DNA of 64,000 bases from JADHLK01 sp038131695 (GTDB lineage: Bacteria > Pseudomonadota > Alphaproteobacteria > Puniceispirillales > Puniceispirillaceae), in NCBI GenBank assembly GCA_038131695.1, contig JAYPQA010000020.1:1-64000 (forward strand), written 5' to 3'. Below, piece by piece: positions 1-8,808 of the stretch. A program made the position numbers and the translations under genes. Each line of letters starts with the position of its first letter. The stretch's first letter is position 1. The notes beneath the pieces are model-generated. The model worked only from the letters and a program-made list of their open reading frames with translations. It searched no databases and had not been told where the DNA came from.

Positions 1-125
1 AAATCAGATGCCATCCCAGCAGATGAAAACGGCCTGAGGCCGGACAGGCGGCAATTCCTTTGAAGAGGATACGCTGCCAGCTTTTTGCGCTCAGCCTGAG
101 CGGCCAGCAGCGCCTTTGCACCATT

Positions 126-2693
126 TCATTTCAAATCCGGTGACAGCTGGCCAGCCGCCAGCCCTTCCAGCGCTGCCAGCATCTCTGCCTGACGGGCCTT
201 TCCATAAGGGGCAAAGCGGGTCAGCTGGGTCGCCATGCGGGCGGCCAGCTGCGGATTCTGCTGATCAATTTCTGCCAGCTGCGCGGCAAGAAAATGGTAG
301 CCAGCCCCGCCAGGCTTGTGGAACTGGACCGCATTGCCGGAAAACACCCCCAGCACGGAACGCAGCTTGTTCGGATTATCCGGGTCAAAAGCCGGATGCT
401 GCATCAGCTGGCGGCAGTAATCTATCGTGCCAGCGACCGGCGAGCCTGCGATAAGGGCAAAATATTTTTCCATGACCAGCGCATTTTCCTGCCAGCGCTG
501 GCCAAACGCCGCAACAGCCCGGTCAAAACCCGCCCCGCCCGCTTGCCCCAGAGCCTGCAAGGCGCCCTGGCTGAGCGTCATATTGGGGTCTGCTGCCTGT
601 TTTTCTGCCAACGCCCCTGCCCCGGCCAGCTGGCCAGCCAGAGCCCAGTCCAGCAGCCTGTTCTGCAAGGCCCGGCCAGCAGGCTGGCTGGTATCGCAGC
701 TGCCAAGACCAGCGGTAATTGTCTCGGCCATCTGGCTGGCCAGCTGGCCCAGCAACGCCCGCCTTGCGCGGAAAATGGCAGGCGGATCAGCCGGATGGCG
801 CGCCGCCTCCAGAACCGCCTGTCCGGGAAGAGCCAGCATCAGCGCCTTGCTCTCGCCGGTCAGCCGCCCATCTTGCAACACCGCTGCCAGCGCCTCCGCC
901 AGCCCGTCCTCCAATGCCTGCTCAGCCTGCCCATCCAGCCGGGCCAAAATCGCCTCTGTAGCCAGTTTCTGGCCAGCTTCCTGACGGGCGAACAAATCTG
1001 TGTCCGCTGCCAGCAACAGCAGCCTTTCTTGCCGGTCCAGATCATCACTCAGCTGCACAGGGGCAGAAAAGCCGCGAAGATAAGACGGCACCAAATCCGC
1101 AGCCCGCACCGCCGGGTCGGCCAGCTTCAGCTCTATTTGCTGGCTCTGTTCGGTCAGCAGCACCACCATTTCATGGGCCGGCGGCCTGCCCGCAACAGAA
1201 GCGGCAACCGGCTGGCCCAGCCGGTCAAACAGGGTCAGCTTCAGCGGCACAGGCACAGGCTCGCGCGGCGTGTTGGCATGGGTTTGCGGAATGGTCAGCA
1301 CCGCCTCCAGCCGCAGCCCCCCTTCTGCCGGTTTGCGGCTCAGCGAGAGATGCGGCGTGCCGGCCTGGACATACCAGCGCTGAAAGGCTGACAAATCCGC
1401 TGCATTGGCATCTGCCATCGCATCCAGGAAATCATCGCAGGTAACAGCGGCCCCGTCATAACGGGCAAAATAGAGATCCATACCGGCCCGAAACCCGCTG
1501 GCCCCCAACAGCGTATGCAGCATACGGATCACTTCCGCCCCTTTTTCATAGACGGTGGCGGTATAGAAATTATTGATCTCGGCATAGCTTTCCGGCCGGA
1601 TCGGATGCGCGTTCGGGCTGGTTTCCTCAGGGAACTGGACGGCCCGCAAGAGCGCGACATCCTCAGCCCGTTTGACCTCTGCATCATGCATATCAGCGCT
1701 GAAACACTGATCCCGAAAAACCGTCAGCCCCTCTTTCAAGGTTAGCTGAAACCAATCCCGGCAGGTCACCCGGTTGCCTGTCCAATTATGGAAATATTCA
1801 TGCGCGATAATCGATTCCACCCGGTCCAGATCACTGTCTGTTGCGGTCGCCGCATCCGCCAGAACGAATTTGGAATTGAAAATATTGAGCCCCTTATTTT
1901 CCATCGCGCCCATATTGAAATGGCTGACCGCCACAATCTGAAACAGGTCGAGATCATATTCCAGCCCATAGACCTGCTCATCCCAGCGCATGGATTTTAT
2001 CAGCGAGGCCATCGCATGATCTGCCAGATGCTCATTGCCATGCTCAACATAAATCACCAGCTGGACCGGGCGGCCTGAAGCGGTGACAAACTTTGAGCGC
2101 ACCGCTGCCAGATCACCGGCCACCAGCGCGAACAGATAGCTGGGCTTGGGATGCGGGTCCTCCCAGATCGCATAATGGCGGTTATCCGGCAAATCCCCGC
2201 TTTCCAGCAAATTACCGTTGGAAAGCAGCTGGGTAAAGGATTTGTCCGCCTCAATACGGGTGCGAAAAACGCTCATCATATCGGGGCGATCGGGGAAAAA
2301 GGCGATGCGGCGAAACCCTTCTGGCTCACATTGGGTGCAGAGCATCGGGCCAGAGGCATAAAGCCCTTCCAGCGCCTTGTTATTCCAGGGATCACACAAG
2401 CTGGCCACCTCAATCTCGGCGCTCGGGCCCAGATTGGTCAGCAGCAGCCCGTCCGGGCCGTGCGTGACATCCTGCGGACCAGCAGGCTGGCCATCTATTT
2501 TCAGATGCACCAGCTCCAGCCCTTCGCCATTCAGCAGGAGCGGGCCGTCTGCCAGCCGCCGCACGGACAAGTTTACTGTAACGCGGGCATGATCAGCGAA
2601 AAGCGCGATATCCAGCTGCGTGCTGTCCAGCGCAAAACAGGGCGGCTGGTAATCAGCGCGCCGGATAAGGGCGAGGCCGGTTTCAGCTGCCAT
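126..2693 (-). CDS. pepN: Aminopeptidase N (M1 zinc metallopeptidase)
   Basis: Cytoplasmic zinc aminopeptidase that removes N-terminal residues from peptides, of about 855 residues, close to the 870 of E. coli PepN. The exopeptidase motif GAMEN lies near residue 261 and the zinc site HEYFHNW near 296, followed by the downstream glutamate in LKEGLTVFRDQ. The N-terminal saddle domain and long C-terminal helical domain are both present, so the gene looks intact. The ATG at 2693 lies inside the last codons of gcrA (11 bp overlap), and a GTG one codon upstream is the only alternative. No strong ribosome site precedes it, which suggests translational coupling to gcrA. Family assignment is very secure. 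Confidence 0.96.
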   Translation of the reverse strand: MAAETGLALIRRADYQPPCFALDSTQLDIALFADHARVTVNLSVRRLADGPLLLNGEGLELVHLKIDGQPAGPQDVTHGPDGLLLTNLGPSAEIEVASLCDPWNNKALEGLYASGPMLCTQCEPEGFRRIAFFPDRPDMMSVFRTRIEADKSFTQLLSNGNLLESGDLPDNRHYAIWEDPHPKPSYLFALVAGDLAAVRSKFVTASGRPVQLVIYVEHGNEHLADHAMASLIKSMRWDEQVYGLEYDLDLFQIVAVSHFNMGAMENKGLNIFNSKFVLADAATATDSDLDRVESIIAHEYFHNWTGNRVTCRDWFQLTLKEGLTVFRDQCFSADMHDAEVKRAEDVALLRAVQFPEETSPNAHPIRPESYAEINNFYTATVYEKGAEVIRMLHTLLGASGFRAGMDLYFARYDGAAVTCDDFLDAMADANAADLSAFQRWYVQAGTPHLSLSRKPAEGGLRLEAVLTIPQTHANTPREPVPVPLKLTLFDRLGQPVAASVAGRPPAHEMVVLLTEQSQQIELKLADPAVRAADLVPSYLRGFSAPVQLSDDLDRQERLLLLAADTDLFARQEAGQKLATEAILARLDGQAEQALEDGLAEALAAVLQDGRLTGESKALMLALPGQAVLEAARHPADPPAIFRARRALLGQLASQMAETITAGLGSCDTSQPAGRALQNRLLDWALAGQLAGAGALAEKQAADPNMTLSQGALQALGQAGGAGFDRAVAAFGQRWQENALVMEKYFALIAGSPVAGTIDYCRQLMQHPAFDPDNPNKLRSVLGVFSGNAVQFHKPGGAGYHFLAAQLAEIDQQNPQLAARMATQLTRFAPYGKARQAEMLAALEGLAAGQLSPDLK

Positions 2694-3081
2694 CACGGCT
2701 GTTGGTATAGGCTTCGGCGCAATGCTCCGGGCAATAGGGCTTGCCCGGTTCTATCTTCGCACCGCAAAAGGAAAATTCCACCGTCTTGGGGTCACCGGTC
2801 GGCCAGACACAGCTGTTGCGGGACCAGTTTATCTTGCGCAAGGCAAGGCGCAGCGGCAAGGGGCGATCCGGCTCCGGCGGGGCCATTTTCTTGGCAGGCT
2901 TTTTCGCCGCCCCGGAAATAGGCGATTGCCGCTTTGGCAAGCCGATACGATGGGCCTTGCCGGCAATCGCATTGCGGGTCACGCCCAGCTCCTCGCCTAT
3001 CTGGGAGATGGACAAGCCCTTGTTCCACAGGGTTTTCAGCTTTTTCAGCCGATCCTCTGTCCAGCTGTTATCTTCTGCCAT
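2683..3081 (-). CDS. gcrA: GcrA cell-cycle regulator
   Basis: Alphaproteobacterial transcription factor that, in Caulobacter, works with sigma70 RNA polymerase at promoters carrying CcrM-methylated GANTC sites. The N-terminus has the family helix-turn-helix (WTEDRLKKLKTLW, then SISQIGEELGVTRNAIAGK), and the C-terminus has the conserved Cys/His segment (CVWPTGDP, FCG, PYCPEHC). At 132 residues it is somewhat shorter than Caulobacter GcrA. The linker contains a short Lys/Ala/Pro stretch (AAKKPAKKMAPPE). It lies 66 bp downstream of the aroE-like gene and overlaps pepN, so the three are probably co-transcribed, an odd mix of metabolism and cell-cycle control. Recognition is by motif and is confident. 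Confidence 0.93.
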   Translation of the reverse strand: MAEDNSWTEDRLKKLKTLWNKGLSISQIGEELGVTRNAIAGKAHRIGLPKRQSPISGAAKKPAKKMAPPEPDRPLPLRLALRKINWSRNSCVWPTGDPKTVEFSFCGAKIEPGKPYCPEHCAEAYTNSRDGS

Positions 3082-3147
3082 ATTCTTCTACCGTCTCGCT
3101 TGCCTGACCGGCCTTGTCTATCGCTAATTGCGCCAAATTTCAAGCTG

Positions 3148-3966
3148 TCACCAAGCCCCAATGAATTCTGCTATCAGATCCAGCTGGTAGCTCAGCATAT
3201 GCCGTCCGGCATGGACGGTCAGCCCGCGCGCCTCTGCCGCCTGCATCCAGGCGGTGCGCTCCGGTATCATGATAATGTCACAAATGACGCAGTCTGCGCG
3301 CACCCCGTCCAGCCCAATCGGCAGCGCATCCCCGTCATGCAGGCCAAGAGAGGTCGTATTGACGATCATGTCATAGCCGCCCATCTCAGCCGGCGGGTTA
3401 GGCACAGCGGCCACAGCTTGCCCGGTCACCTCACCCAGCCGGCCAGCCAGCCATTCTGCCTTATCCATAGAGCGGTTGCAAATATCAAGCCCGGCCAGCG
3501 GCTCTTTCGCCAGGGCCAGACCGACAGCCCGCGCCGCCCCGCCTGCCCCAACCATCAAGATTTTCTTGTCCTGCAGGGTAAACCCCTCCCCATACAGGCC
3601 GGCAACAAAGCCCTTGCCGTCAAAATTATCGCCCCGCAGGCGGCCCTCACTGTCAAAGGCAATCGCATTGACCGCGCCGGTCAGCTGTGCCGTCTCGCCC
3701 AGCTCATCACAGAGTTTGGCCAGCTCTATCTTGTGCGGGATGGTCACGGCCGCGCCCTCAAAATTCACCTGGCGGCGCAACGCCTCTATCATGCCGGTCA
3801 AATCCTCGGCCCGCACATCAATGGGAATCATCACCTTGTCGAGGCCAAGTTCCGCAAATTTTGCAGTGAACAGGGTGGGCGCACGCACATGGTCAGCAGG
3901 ATGGGCGAGCGTTGCATAAACACGGGCGGCCCCGCTCAGCCGCAGCGGTTTTTCTGAGTTGGTCAT
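3148..3966 (-). CDS. Shikimate dehydrogenase family protein (AroE-like, atypical)
   Basis: NAD(P)-dependent oxidoreductase of the shikimate/quinate dehydrogenase family, 272 residues. The catalytic lysine context VTIPHK and the Rossmann motif (VGAGGAARAVG) are present. The usual substrate-binding Ser-x-Ser segment near the N-terminus is replaced by HPADHVRAPTLF, and the usual N-T-D-G segment reads DNFDGKGF. These changes are typical of AroE-like paralogues that may use another substrate, so calling it the biosynthetic AroE would be unsafe. Start chosen at the ATG at 3966 because AGGA lies 8 bases upstream; in-frame ATGs at 3993 and 4011 are less well placed. It is probably the first gene of an operon with gcrA and pepN. 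Confidence 0.8.
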   Translation of the reverse strand: MTNSEKPLRLSGAARVYATLAHPADHVRAPTLFTAKFAELGLDKVMIPIDVRAEDLTGMIEALRRQVNFEGAAVTIPHKIELAKLCDELGETAQLTGAVNAIAFDSEGRLRGDNFDGKGFVAGLYGEGFTLQDKKILMVGAGGAARAVGLALAKEPLAGLDICNRSMDKAEWLAGRLGEVTGQAVAAVPNPPAEMGGYDMIVNTTSLGLHDGDALPIGLDGVRADCVICDIIMIPERTAWMQAAEARGLTVHAGRHMLSYQLDLIAEFIGAW

Positions 3967-4164
3967 AATGTTTCCTGAAAAAGCCTTATTCATGCCTAAT
4001 TTGCCCTGCAATCAGGAAAATGTGAAGTGATTTTATGCCTGCAAGCCAAGATTGACACGAACCTGAAACCAACAAGGGGCCGGCATGGAATCTGAAACGC
4101 AAACAGGCCCGCCAAAAGTGCTGGAAAGACGGCCGGGCGGGGCAACAAAATGGAGTTCCTTGAG

Positions 4165-4521
4165 ATGAAAAAATCATTGATTTGGCTGCTGGCTGGCGGT
4201 CTTGGCACAACCGGGCTGCTGGTCACCTCTCTGGCGATTGCCGATGGGCGTGGCCATAAGGGCTGGGGCAAGGGCGGTCTTGACCTGAGCGAGATTGAAC
4301 AGCAGATGACGGAGCGGTTCAACACGCTGGACACAGATGGCGATGGCACGCTGACGATGGCTGAGTTTGCCGGTTTTCGTCTGGAGCAGATGAAAAAGCT
4401 GGACGCCAATCAAGATGGTGTTCTGAGCCGCGATGAAATGCCGAAATTCGGCAAGGGCAAAGGCAAGCGCAGGCATGGTCATGGCGATTGGCATGACCAT
4501 TCTGACAGCTCGCAAAGCTAA
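4165..4521 (+). CDS. Secreted EF-hand calcium-binding protein
   Basis: Small exported protein of 118 residues. A Lys-Lys start followed by a hydrophobic stretch ending near ADG looks like a signal peptide. Two canonical EF-hand loops follow, DTDGDGTLTMAEF and DANQDGVLSRDEM, with acidic residues at the calcium-coordinating positions. The C-terminus is basic and His-rich (GKGKRRHGHGDWHDHSD), which could bind metal. GGAG eight bases upstream supports the ATG at 4165 over the one at 4150. It stands alone, convergent with msrB, with hairpins between them. The role is unknown beyond likely calcium or metal binding in the envelope. Confidence 0.82.
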   Translation: MKKSLIWLLAGGLGTTGLLVTSLAIADGRGHKGWGKGGLDLSEIEQQMTERFNTLDTDGDGTLTMAEFAGFRLEQMKKLDANQDGVLSRDEMPKFGKGKGKRRHGHGDWHDHSDSSQS

Positions 4522-4533
4522 ACCCCTGGTTAC

Positions 4534-4563
4534 CCGGCCCCTCCCCCATCAGGGCCGGTTTGT
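4534..4563 (+). terminator. Probable terminator after the EF-hand gene
   Basis: CCGGCCC at 4534-4540 pairs with GGGCCGG at 4552-4558 across an 11-base loop, followed by a short T-rich run, 12 bases after the stop codon. The T tract is weak. Confidence 0.5.
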
Positions 4564-4580
4564 GCTGGCAGCAGTCAGAC

Positions 4581-4630
4581 AAAAAAACCGGTGCGGACAA
4601 GGTTTCCTCCCCTCCCCTGCCGCACCGGTT
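4581..4630 (-). terminator. Rho-independent terminator of msrB
   Basis: An 11-bp perfect inverted repeat (4586-4596 with 4620-4630) is followed, on the minus strand, by seven T residues (A run at 4581-4587). It lies directly downstream of msrB. Confidence 0.8.
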
Positions 4631-4667
4631 AATCTGACTGTTTGCCAGCCTTTAACTTTTTTTGGCC

Positions 4668-5066
4668 CTATTCCTCTTCGGTGAAATCCAGCGCGGCCGA
4701 ATTGATGCAATAGCGCAGGCCGGTCGGCTGCGGCCCATCCTCGAATACATGGCCCAGATGGGCACTGCATTGGCTGCATTGCACTTCGGTGCGGCGCATG
4801 AAAAAGCTGTTATCTTCCTTTTCAGCAATATGTTCTGGCTTGGCAGGCTGCCAAAAGCTGGGCCAGCCGGTGCCGGAATCAAATTTGCTGGCCGCGTGGA
4901 ATAGTTCGGCCCCGCAACAGATACACGCATAAGACCCCTGGCGGTGATTATCCCACAAATGCCCGCTAAAAGCCGGTTCCGTGCCGGATTGGCGGGTAAT
5001 GCGGTATTGTTCCTCGCTCAGCTGGGCGCGCCATTCTGCGTCGGTTTTCTCAATTCTGTCAGCCAT
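4668..5066 (-). CDS. msrB: Peptide methionine (R)-S-oxide reductase MsrB
   Basis: Reduces the R-form of methionine sulfoxide in proteins. The two zinc-binding CxxC pairs (CICCG and CSQC) and the catalytic cysteine in RYCINSAAL are visible, as is the substrate motif GTGWPSFW. It has 132 residues, the usual length for a single-domain MsrB. The ATG at 5066 is preceded by GAGG and lies one base after the stop of the molybdenum hydroxylase gene, so the two are co-transcribed. An upstream in-frame extension to 5132 lies inside the neighbouring gene and is not used. Operon end, with a strong terminator behind it. Confidence 0.95.
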   Translation of the reverse strand: MADRIEKTDAEWRAQLSEEQYRITRQSGTEPAFSGHLWDNHRQGSYACICCGAELFHAASKFDSGTGWPSFWQPAKPEHIAEKEDNSFFMRRTEVQCSQCSAHLGHVFEDGPQPTGLRYCINSAALDFTEEE

Positions 5067-5067
5067 C

Positions 5068-7386
5068 TCACGCCGCCTCTTCTTTTGCCTTGATGGCCTC
5101 AAAAATCTTTTGCGGCGTGGCCGGCATATCAATATGGGTCACCGCCAGCGCATCACACAAGGCCGAGATCACGGCGGGTGGTGCTCCGATAGCCCCGGCC
5201 TCACCAGCCCCTTTTGCGCCCAGATAATTATTCAGGCACGGCGTATTGCGCGTGCCAACATCAAAGCTGGGCAGATGATCAGCCCGCGGCAAGGTATAAT
5301 CCATCAGCGATCCGGCCAGCAGCTGGCCAGCTGAATCATAGGGCATATATTCATACAGCGCCTGGCCCACCCCCTGGGCAATACCGCCGTGAATCTGGCC
5401 ACCCAGCGTGAGCGGGTTGATCACCAGCCCGAAATCATCCACCACCGTATAGCGGGTCAGCTGCGGCACAAACGTGGCCATATCCACCTCTATCTCAGCC
5501 ACATGACAGCCATAGGGATAGGTCAGCCCCTTGGCCTCAAAGCTGTTTTTCATATTGAGCGGGTGGTCTGCTTTCTCCTCAGCGGTGCGGATCACCAGCT
5601 CCTCAATACGGATGGACCGGTTGCTCTTGCTGTCCAGATAGAGCCCCTCTTCAAAGCGGATATCCGCTTCTGCCGTATCCAGCAGATCAGCTGCCAGCGC
5701 ACGGGCATTCTGGGCAATCTTGTCACCCGCCTCAGCCGTGGCAGAGCCCAGCACCGGGGTCATGCGCGCCCCGCCGGTCGTGCCAGCAGGATTTTTGCGC
5801 GAATCCCCCTGCAAAATGGTAACAAGCGCCGGATCATAGCCCAGACGGTCAGCAAACAGCTGCGTCAGCGTTGTCTGATGCCCCTGGCCGTTTTCCATTT
5901 GCGAGGCATAAATATGCACCTGGCCGTCCGGCTGGAATTGCACATCCACCCCATTATCCAGCCCGCCGCCGCAGACCTCCAGATACATGGACCAGCCTAT
6001 GCCCAGCCATTTACCCTCTGCCAGAGCCTGTTTGCGGCGCGCCTCAAACCCCTTTATCTCGGCTTTTTCCAGCGCGGCATCCAGCAAGGCCGGCATATCG
6101 CCTGAATCAATCTCGCCGCCCTGCGCCATCTTGTAGGGGATTTGGTCTGGCTGGATCAGGTTTTCCTTGCGCACCGCCAGCCGGTCAAGGCCCAGCTCGG
6201 CGGCAACAATATCGATCATCCGCTCAATCGCGTAATTGGCTTCCGGCCGGCCAGCCCCGCGATAGGCATCTGTCGCCGGGGTATTGGTCACTACCCCCAG
6301 CGCCCGAAATGAGGCCACCGGCAAATCATACACTCCGGTAATCGAACGCGCCGCTGCCGAGGTCGGCACAAAGATGGAAAAATTGGACAGCCAAGAGCCA
6401 AGATTGGCCATGCTGGTCATCCGCAGGGCAGAAATCCGCCCATTATCCTCTACCACAGCCTCTCCCAGCCAGAGATTGTCGCGCCCCATCAGGTCAGACA
6501 GAAACGCCTCTGATCTGTCCTGCTGCCAGCGCACCAGCCGGCCCAGCTTGCGCGCCGCCCAAGCGACACATAATTGTTCGGGATGCAGGAAAATCTTGAA
6601 ACCGAAACTGCCGCCCACATTGCCGGTCAGGATATGCACCTGTTCCTGTTCCATATTCAGCGCCTTGGAGAGCTGGCGAGCCAGCGGCACCGGCCCCTGC
6701 GAGCCGCTATAGATGCGCAACGCCTGACCGGTCGGGTCTTCCGGGTCCGGCATGGCCAGCATCGGGCGCGTCTCCATAGAGCTGGGCGCCACCCGGTTAT
6801 TGACAATCTCAGCGCGCACCACCCGCTTGCCTGCTTTTTCCGCCGCCTCTATGGCGCTATCCACCTCTGCGGTTTTGCCTTGCGTCCAGTCAAAGGCGAT
6901 ATTGCCCGGAAATTCAGCATGGATTTGCGGGGCCCCCTCTGCCTGCGCCTCTTTCACGCCGGTTACCGCAGGCATCTCGTCAAATTCAGCCACCACCAGC
7001 TCAGCCGCATCCAGCGCCTGCTGGCGGGTTTCCGCCACAATCATCGCCACAATATCCCCGGCATGGCGGCCCACATCGCGTATCATAGGCGGCTTGGAGA
7101 CGCGCGGCACCTCGCTGCCATCATGATTGGTGACAAAATGCTGGCATTCGATCTCGCCAATATTATCGGCGTCCAAATCCGCTTGGCCGGCTGCCAGAAT
7201 AACCCCGTCTGCTGCCCGCGCCTCCTCCAGATCAAGGCGGGTCAGGCGGGCATGGCCATAAGGCATCCGCACAAAGGTAACTGCTGCGCCCTCACCCGGG
7301 AGCTGATCATCAGAATAGCGGCCTTTGCCAAGCAACAGATTTTTGTCTTCAACCCGCTTTACAGGCTGCCCGATACCAAATTTCAT
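5068..7386 (-). CDS. Xanthine dehydrogenase/CoxL family molybdopterin-binding large subunit
   Basis: Large subunit of a molybdenum hydroxylase, 772 residues. It has the N-terminal a/b-hammerhead domain (FGIGQPVKRVED), then the Moco domain with GGSFGFK, the loop AYRGAGRPEA, and GAKGAGEAGAIGA, which carries the catalytic glutamate. The loop is AYRGAGR rather than AYRCSFR, so this is a form II (CoxL-like) enzyme and not a true aerobic CO dehydrogenase; the substrate is probably an aldehyde or N-heterocycle. No FAD (CoxM) or 2Fe-2S (CoxS) subunit gene lies nearby, which is unusual. The ATG at 7386 overlaps the preceding stop as ATGA; the ATG at 7413 with AGAGGA is an alternative. Confidence 0.88.
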   Translation of the reverse strand: MKFGIGQPVKRVEDKNLLLGKGRYSDDQLPGEGAAVTFVRMPYGHARLTRLDLEEARAADGVILAAGQADLDADNIGEIECQHFVTNHDGSEVPRVSKPPMIRDVGRHAGDIVAMIVAETRQQALDAAELVVAEFDEMPAVTGVKEAQAEGAPQIHAEFPGNIAFDWTQGKTAEVDSAIEAAEKAGKRVVRAEIVNNRVAPSSMETRPMLAMPDPEDPTGQALRIYSGSQGPVPLARQLSKALNMEQEQVHILTGNVGGSFGFKIFLHPEQLCVAWAARKLGRLVRWQQDRSEAFLSDLMGRDNLWLGEAVVEDNGRISALRMTSMANLGSWLSNFSIFVPTSAAARSITGVYDLPVASFRALGVVTNTPATDAYRGAGRPEANYAIERMIDIVAAELGLDRLAVRKENLIQPDQIPYKMAQGGEIDSGDMPALLDAALEKAEIKGFEARRKQALAEGKWLGIGWSMYLEVCGGGLDNGVDVQFQPDGQVHIYASQMENGQGHQTTLTQLFADRLGYDPALVTILQGDSRKNPAGTTGGARMTPVLGSATAEAGDKIAQNARALAADLLDTAEADIRFEEGLYLDSKSNRSIRIEELVIRTAEEKADHPLNMKNSFEAKGLTYPYGCHVAEIEVDMATFVPQLTRYTVVDDFGLVINPLTLGGQIHGGIAQGVGQALYEYMPYDSAGQLLAGSLMDYTLPRADHLPSFDVGTRNTPCLNNYLGAKGAGEAGAIGAPPAVISALCDALAVTHIDMPATPQKIFEAIKAKEEAA

Positions 7387-8126
7387 CGCCTCATCCCCAA
7401 ACTGGTTTTGCATGTCCAGTCCTCTATCTGCCCTGACAGGCAAAGCAAGGTCAAGTATTCAATCATCTGCCCTTTTTCCGCCAGCAGAAAACCATCCTCA
7501 GCGGCGGGCGCGGGCGCCGGAAAATCCTGCCATCCAGCATAGATACGCCAGCCCGTGGTCAGCCAGCAAGCTAGCCCGAAAAAGACCGCCAGCCAGATAA
7601 AACTTGCTGGCCAAATCAGCATCGCCGCCAGCACCAAAATCGTCTCAGCCCCCTCGGTCAGCCCGGCCAGATAGAAAAAACCCTTGCGCCCCGGTTCTGG
7701 CGGGGCCGCCAGCCCGCCACCGCGCCGCTCGGCCATAATCGCATAGGCCAGAAAGCTGGTGCTGGTGCCGATAAAGCTGAACAGCAGAAAAGCCGCCGCC
7801 AGCGCATTGGCCGGGTCATAAAAGGCAAAACAAAGGGGCAGCCAGCCATAATTCAGGAAATCCGCCACAATATCCAGAAAGGCCCCGCGATCACTCGGCC
7901 CCTGCAGGCGCGCCAGCGCCCCGTCCAGACCATCTGCCAGCCGGTTCAGGGCAAACAGCCCCAAAGCCAGCCAGAACCAGCCCGGTATCACCGCACATCC
8001 GGCCAGCACCCCGCAGCCAAAACCGGCCAACGTCATCTGATCCGCGCGCAGGCCCAGCCTGCCCAGCCCCCCCGCCAGCTTGGCAAGCCCCGGTGCCAAT
8101 AGCCTGTTAAATCTTGCATCAAACAT
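7383..8126 (-). CDS. CDP-alcohol phosphatidyltransferase family protein
   Basis: Integral membrane enzyme that transfers a phosphatidyl group from CDP-diacylglycerol to an alcohol. The family motif is complete: DGLDGALAR, then GAFLDIVAD. Several hydrophobic helices follow over 247 residues. It differs from typical PssA in its N-terminus, resembling the alphaproteobacterial family of unassigned acceptor specificity, so a precise substrate is not given. It lies 28 bp after the PSD-like gene, the place a phosphatidylserine synthase gene would occupy in the common psd-pss pair, and overlaps the molybdenum hydroxylase gene by 4 bp. Confidence 0.85.
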   Translation of the reverse strand: MFDARFNRLLAPGLAKLAGGLGRLGLRADQMTLAGFGCGVLAGCAVIPGWFWLALGLFALNRLADGLDGALARLQGPSDRGAFLDIVADFLNYGWLPLCFAFYDPANALAAAFLLFSFIGTSTSFLAYAIMAERRGGGLAAPPEPGRKGFFYLAGLTEGAETILVLAAMLIWPASFIWLAVFFGLACWLTTGWRIYAGWQDFPAPAPAAEDGFLLAEKGQMIEYLTLLCLSGQIEDWTCKTSLGMRR

Positions 8127-8154
8127 TCACAAATCCGCTGCCAGATAGCTCAGG

Positions 8155-8790
8155 TCAGGTCAGCTCAGCCTGCTCGGCCAGAATCGTCTCGCCAGCCAGA
8201 CAGCGCATCCCGGGCTGGGCCAGAATTTTGCTGCCTGCCGGCAAAACCAGATCAATCCGCCCATGCAAAAGCGTCAGCCCGGCAGCTGTGCCAACCGTCA
8301 TTTTCCGCCCTTCCGGGGCCGGACAGCCCAGATAGCGCGCCAGCGGGCCGCCCCATTGGATAAGCGTCAGCCTTGCCCCGCTCTCAGCCAGCATCTCAAT
8401 TTCGCGGCGGGCATTAAGCTGGCGCGAGGCGGCATCGTCATTATCCAGAAAAACCCCGTCAATAAACAGGTTCTGGTCAATTTCCGCGGCAATAGGCATC
8501 ACCCAGACATGGCTGGAGAGCCAGCCTGTCTGAAAGCTGAGAATGACCTTCTCGCCGCTCTGGCGCACCTCCAGCAGATGCCCGTCTATCGGGGCGCAGA
8601 TGAATTCCGGGCGCGGGCACACAGCCCCTGGATGCGGCGGCCTGCTGACCAGAACCAGCCAGATAAAGCCCAGCAAACCCAGCAAGCCGAAAGGCAGCCA
8701 GACAAGGGTCAGCACAATCACCAGCAGCCCGGCCAGAAACAGCACCGGTCTGGCCAAATCACTGTCTGTCATGGCGTTGCTTTCCAGCAC
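8155..8790 (-). CDS. Phosphatidylserine decarboxylase-like protein lacking catalytic residues
   Basis: Aligns by eye along its length with bacterial small-type PSD: two N-terminal membrane helices, a segment matching SPADG (here APIDG), the AGETILAE end, and GLTLLHGRIDLVLP where active PSD has GLIRFGSRVDVYLP. The serine that is cleaved to form the pyruvoyl cofactor is therefore missing (FGSR becomes LHGR). The histidine of the NVHINR motif also appears replaced (SHVWVMP). PSD activity is not expected. Starts at a GTG (8790) preceded by AAGGAG at ideal spacing, and has 211 residues. It lies 18 bp after the LysM gene in the same operon. The role is unknown; a structural or lipid-binding pseudoenzyme is possible. 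Confidence 0.78.
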   Translation of the reverse strand: MLESNAMTDSDLARPVLFLAGLLVIVLTLVWLPFGLLGLLGFIWLVLVSRPPHPGAVCPRPEFICAPIDGHLLEVRQSGEKVILSFQTGWLSSHVWVMPIAAEIDQNLFIDGVFLDNDDAASRQLNARREIEMLAESGARLTLIQWGGPLARYLGCPAPEGRKMTVGTAAGLTLLHGRIDLVLPAGSKILAQPGMRCLAGETILAEQAELT

Positions 8791-8808
8791 CTCACCTGCT
8801 CCTTTTTT

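Noticed and set aside
2722..3957. Long plus-strand open frame antisense to gcrA and the aroE-like gene
   Set aside because: No family signature and a composition expected from the complement of GC-rich genes; the minus-strand genes are clear.
5068..7386. Aerobic carbon monoxide dehydrogenase
   Set aside because: The active-site loop is AYRGAGR, not AYRCSFR, and coxM/coxS are missing.
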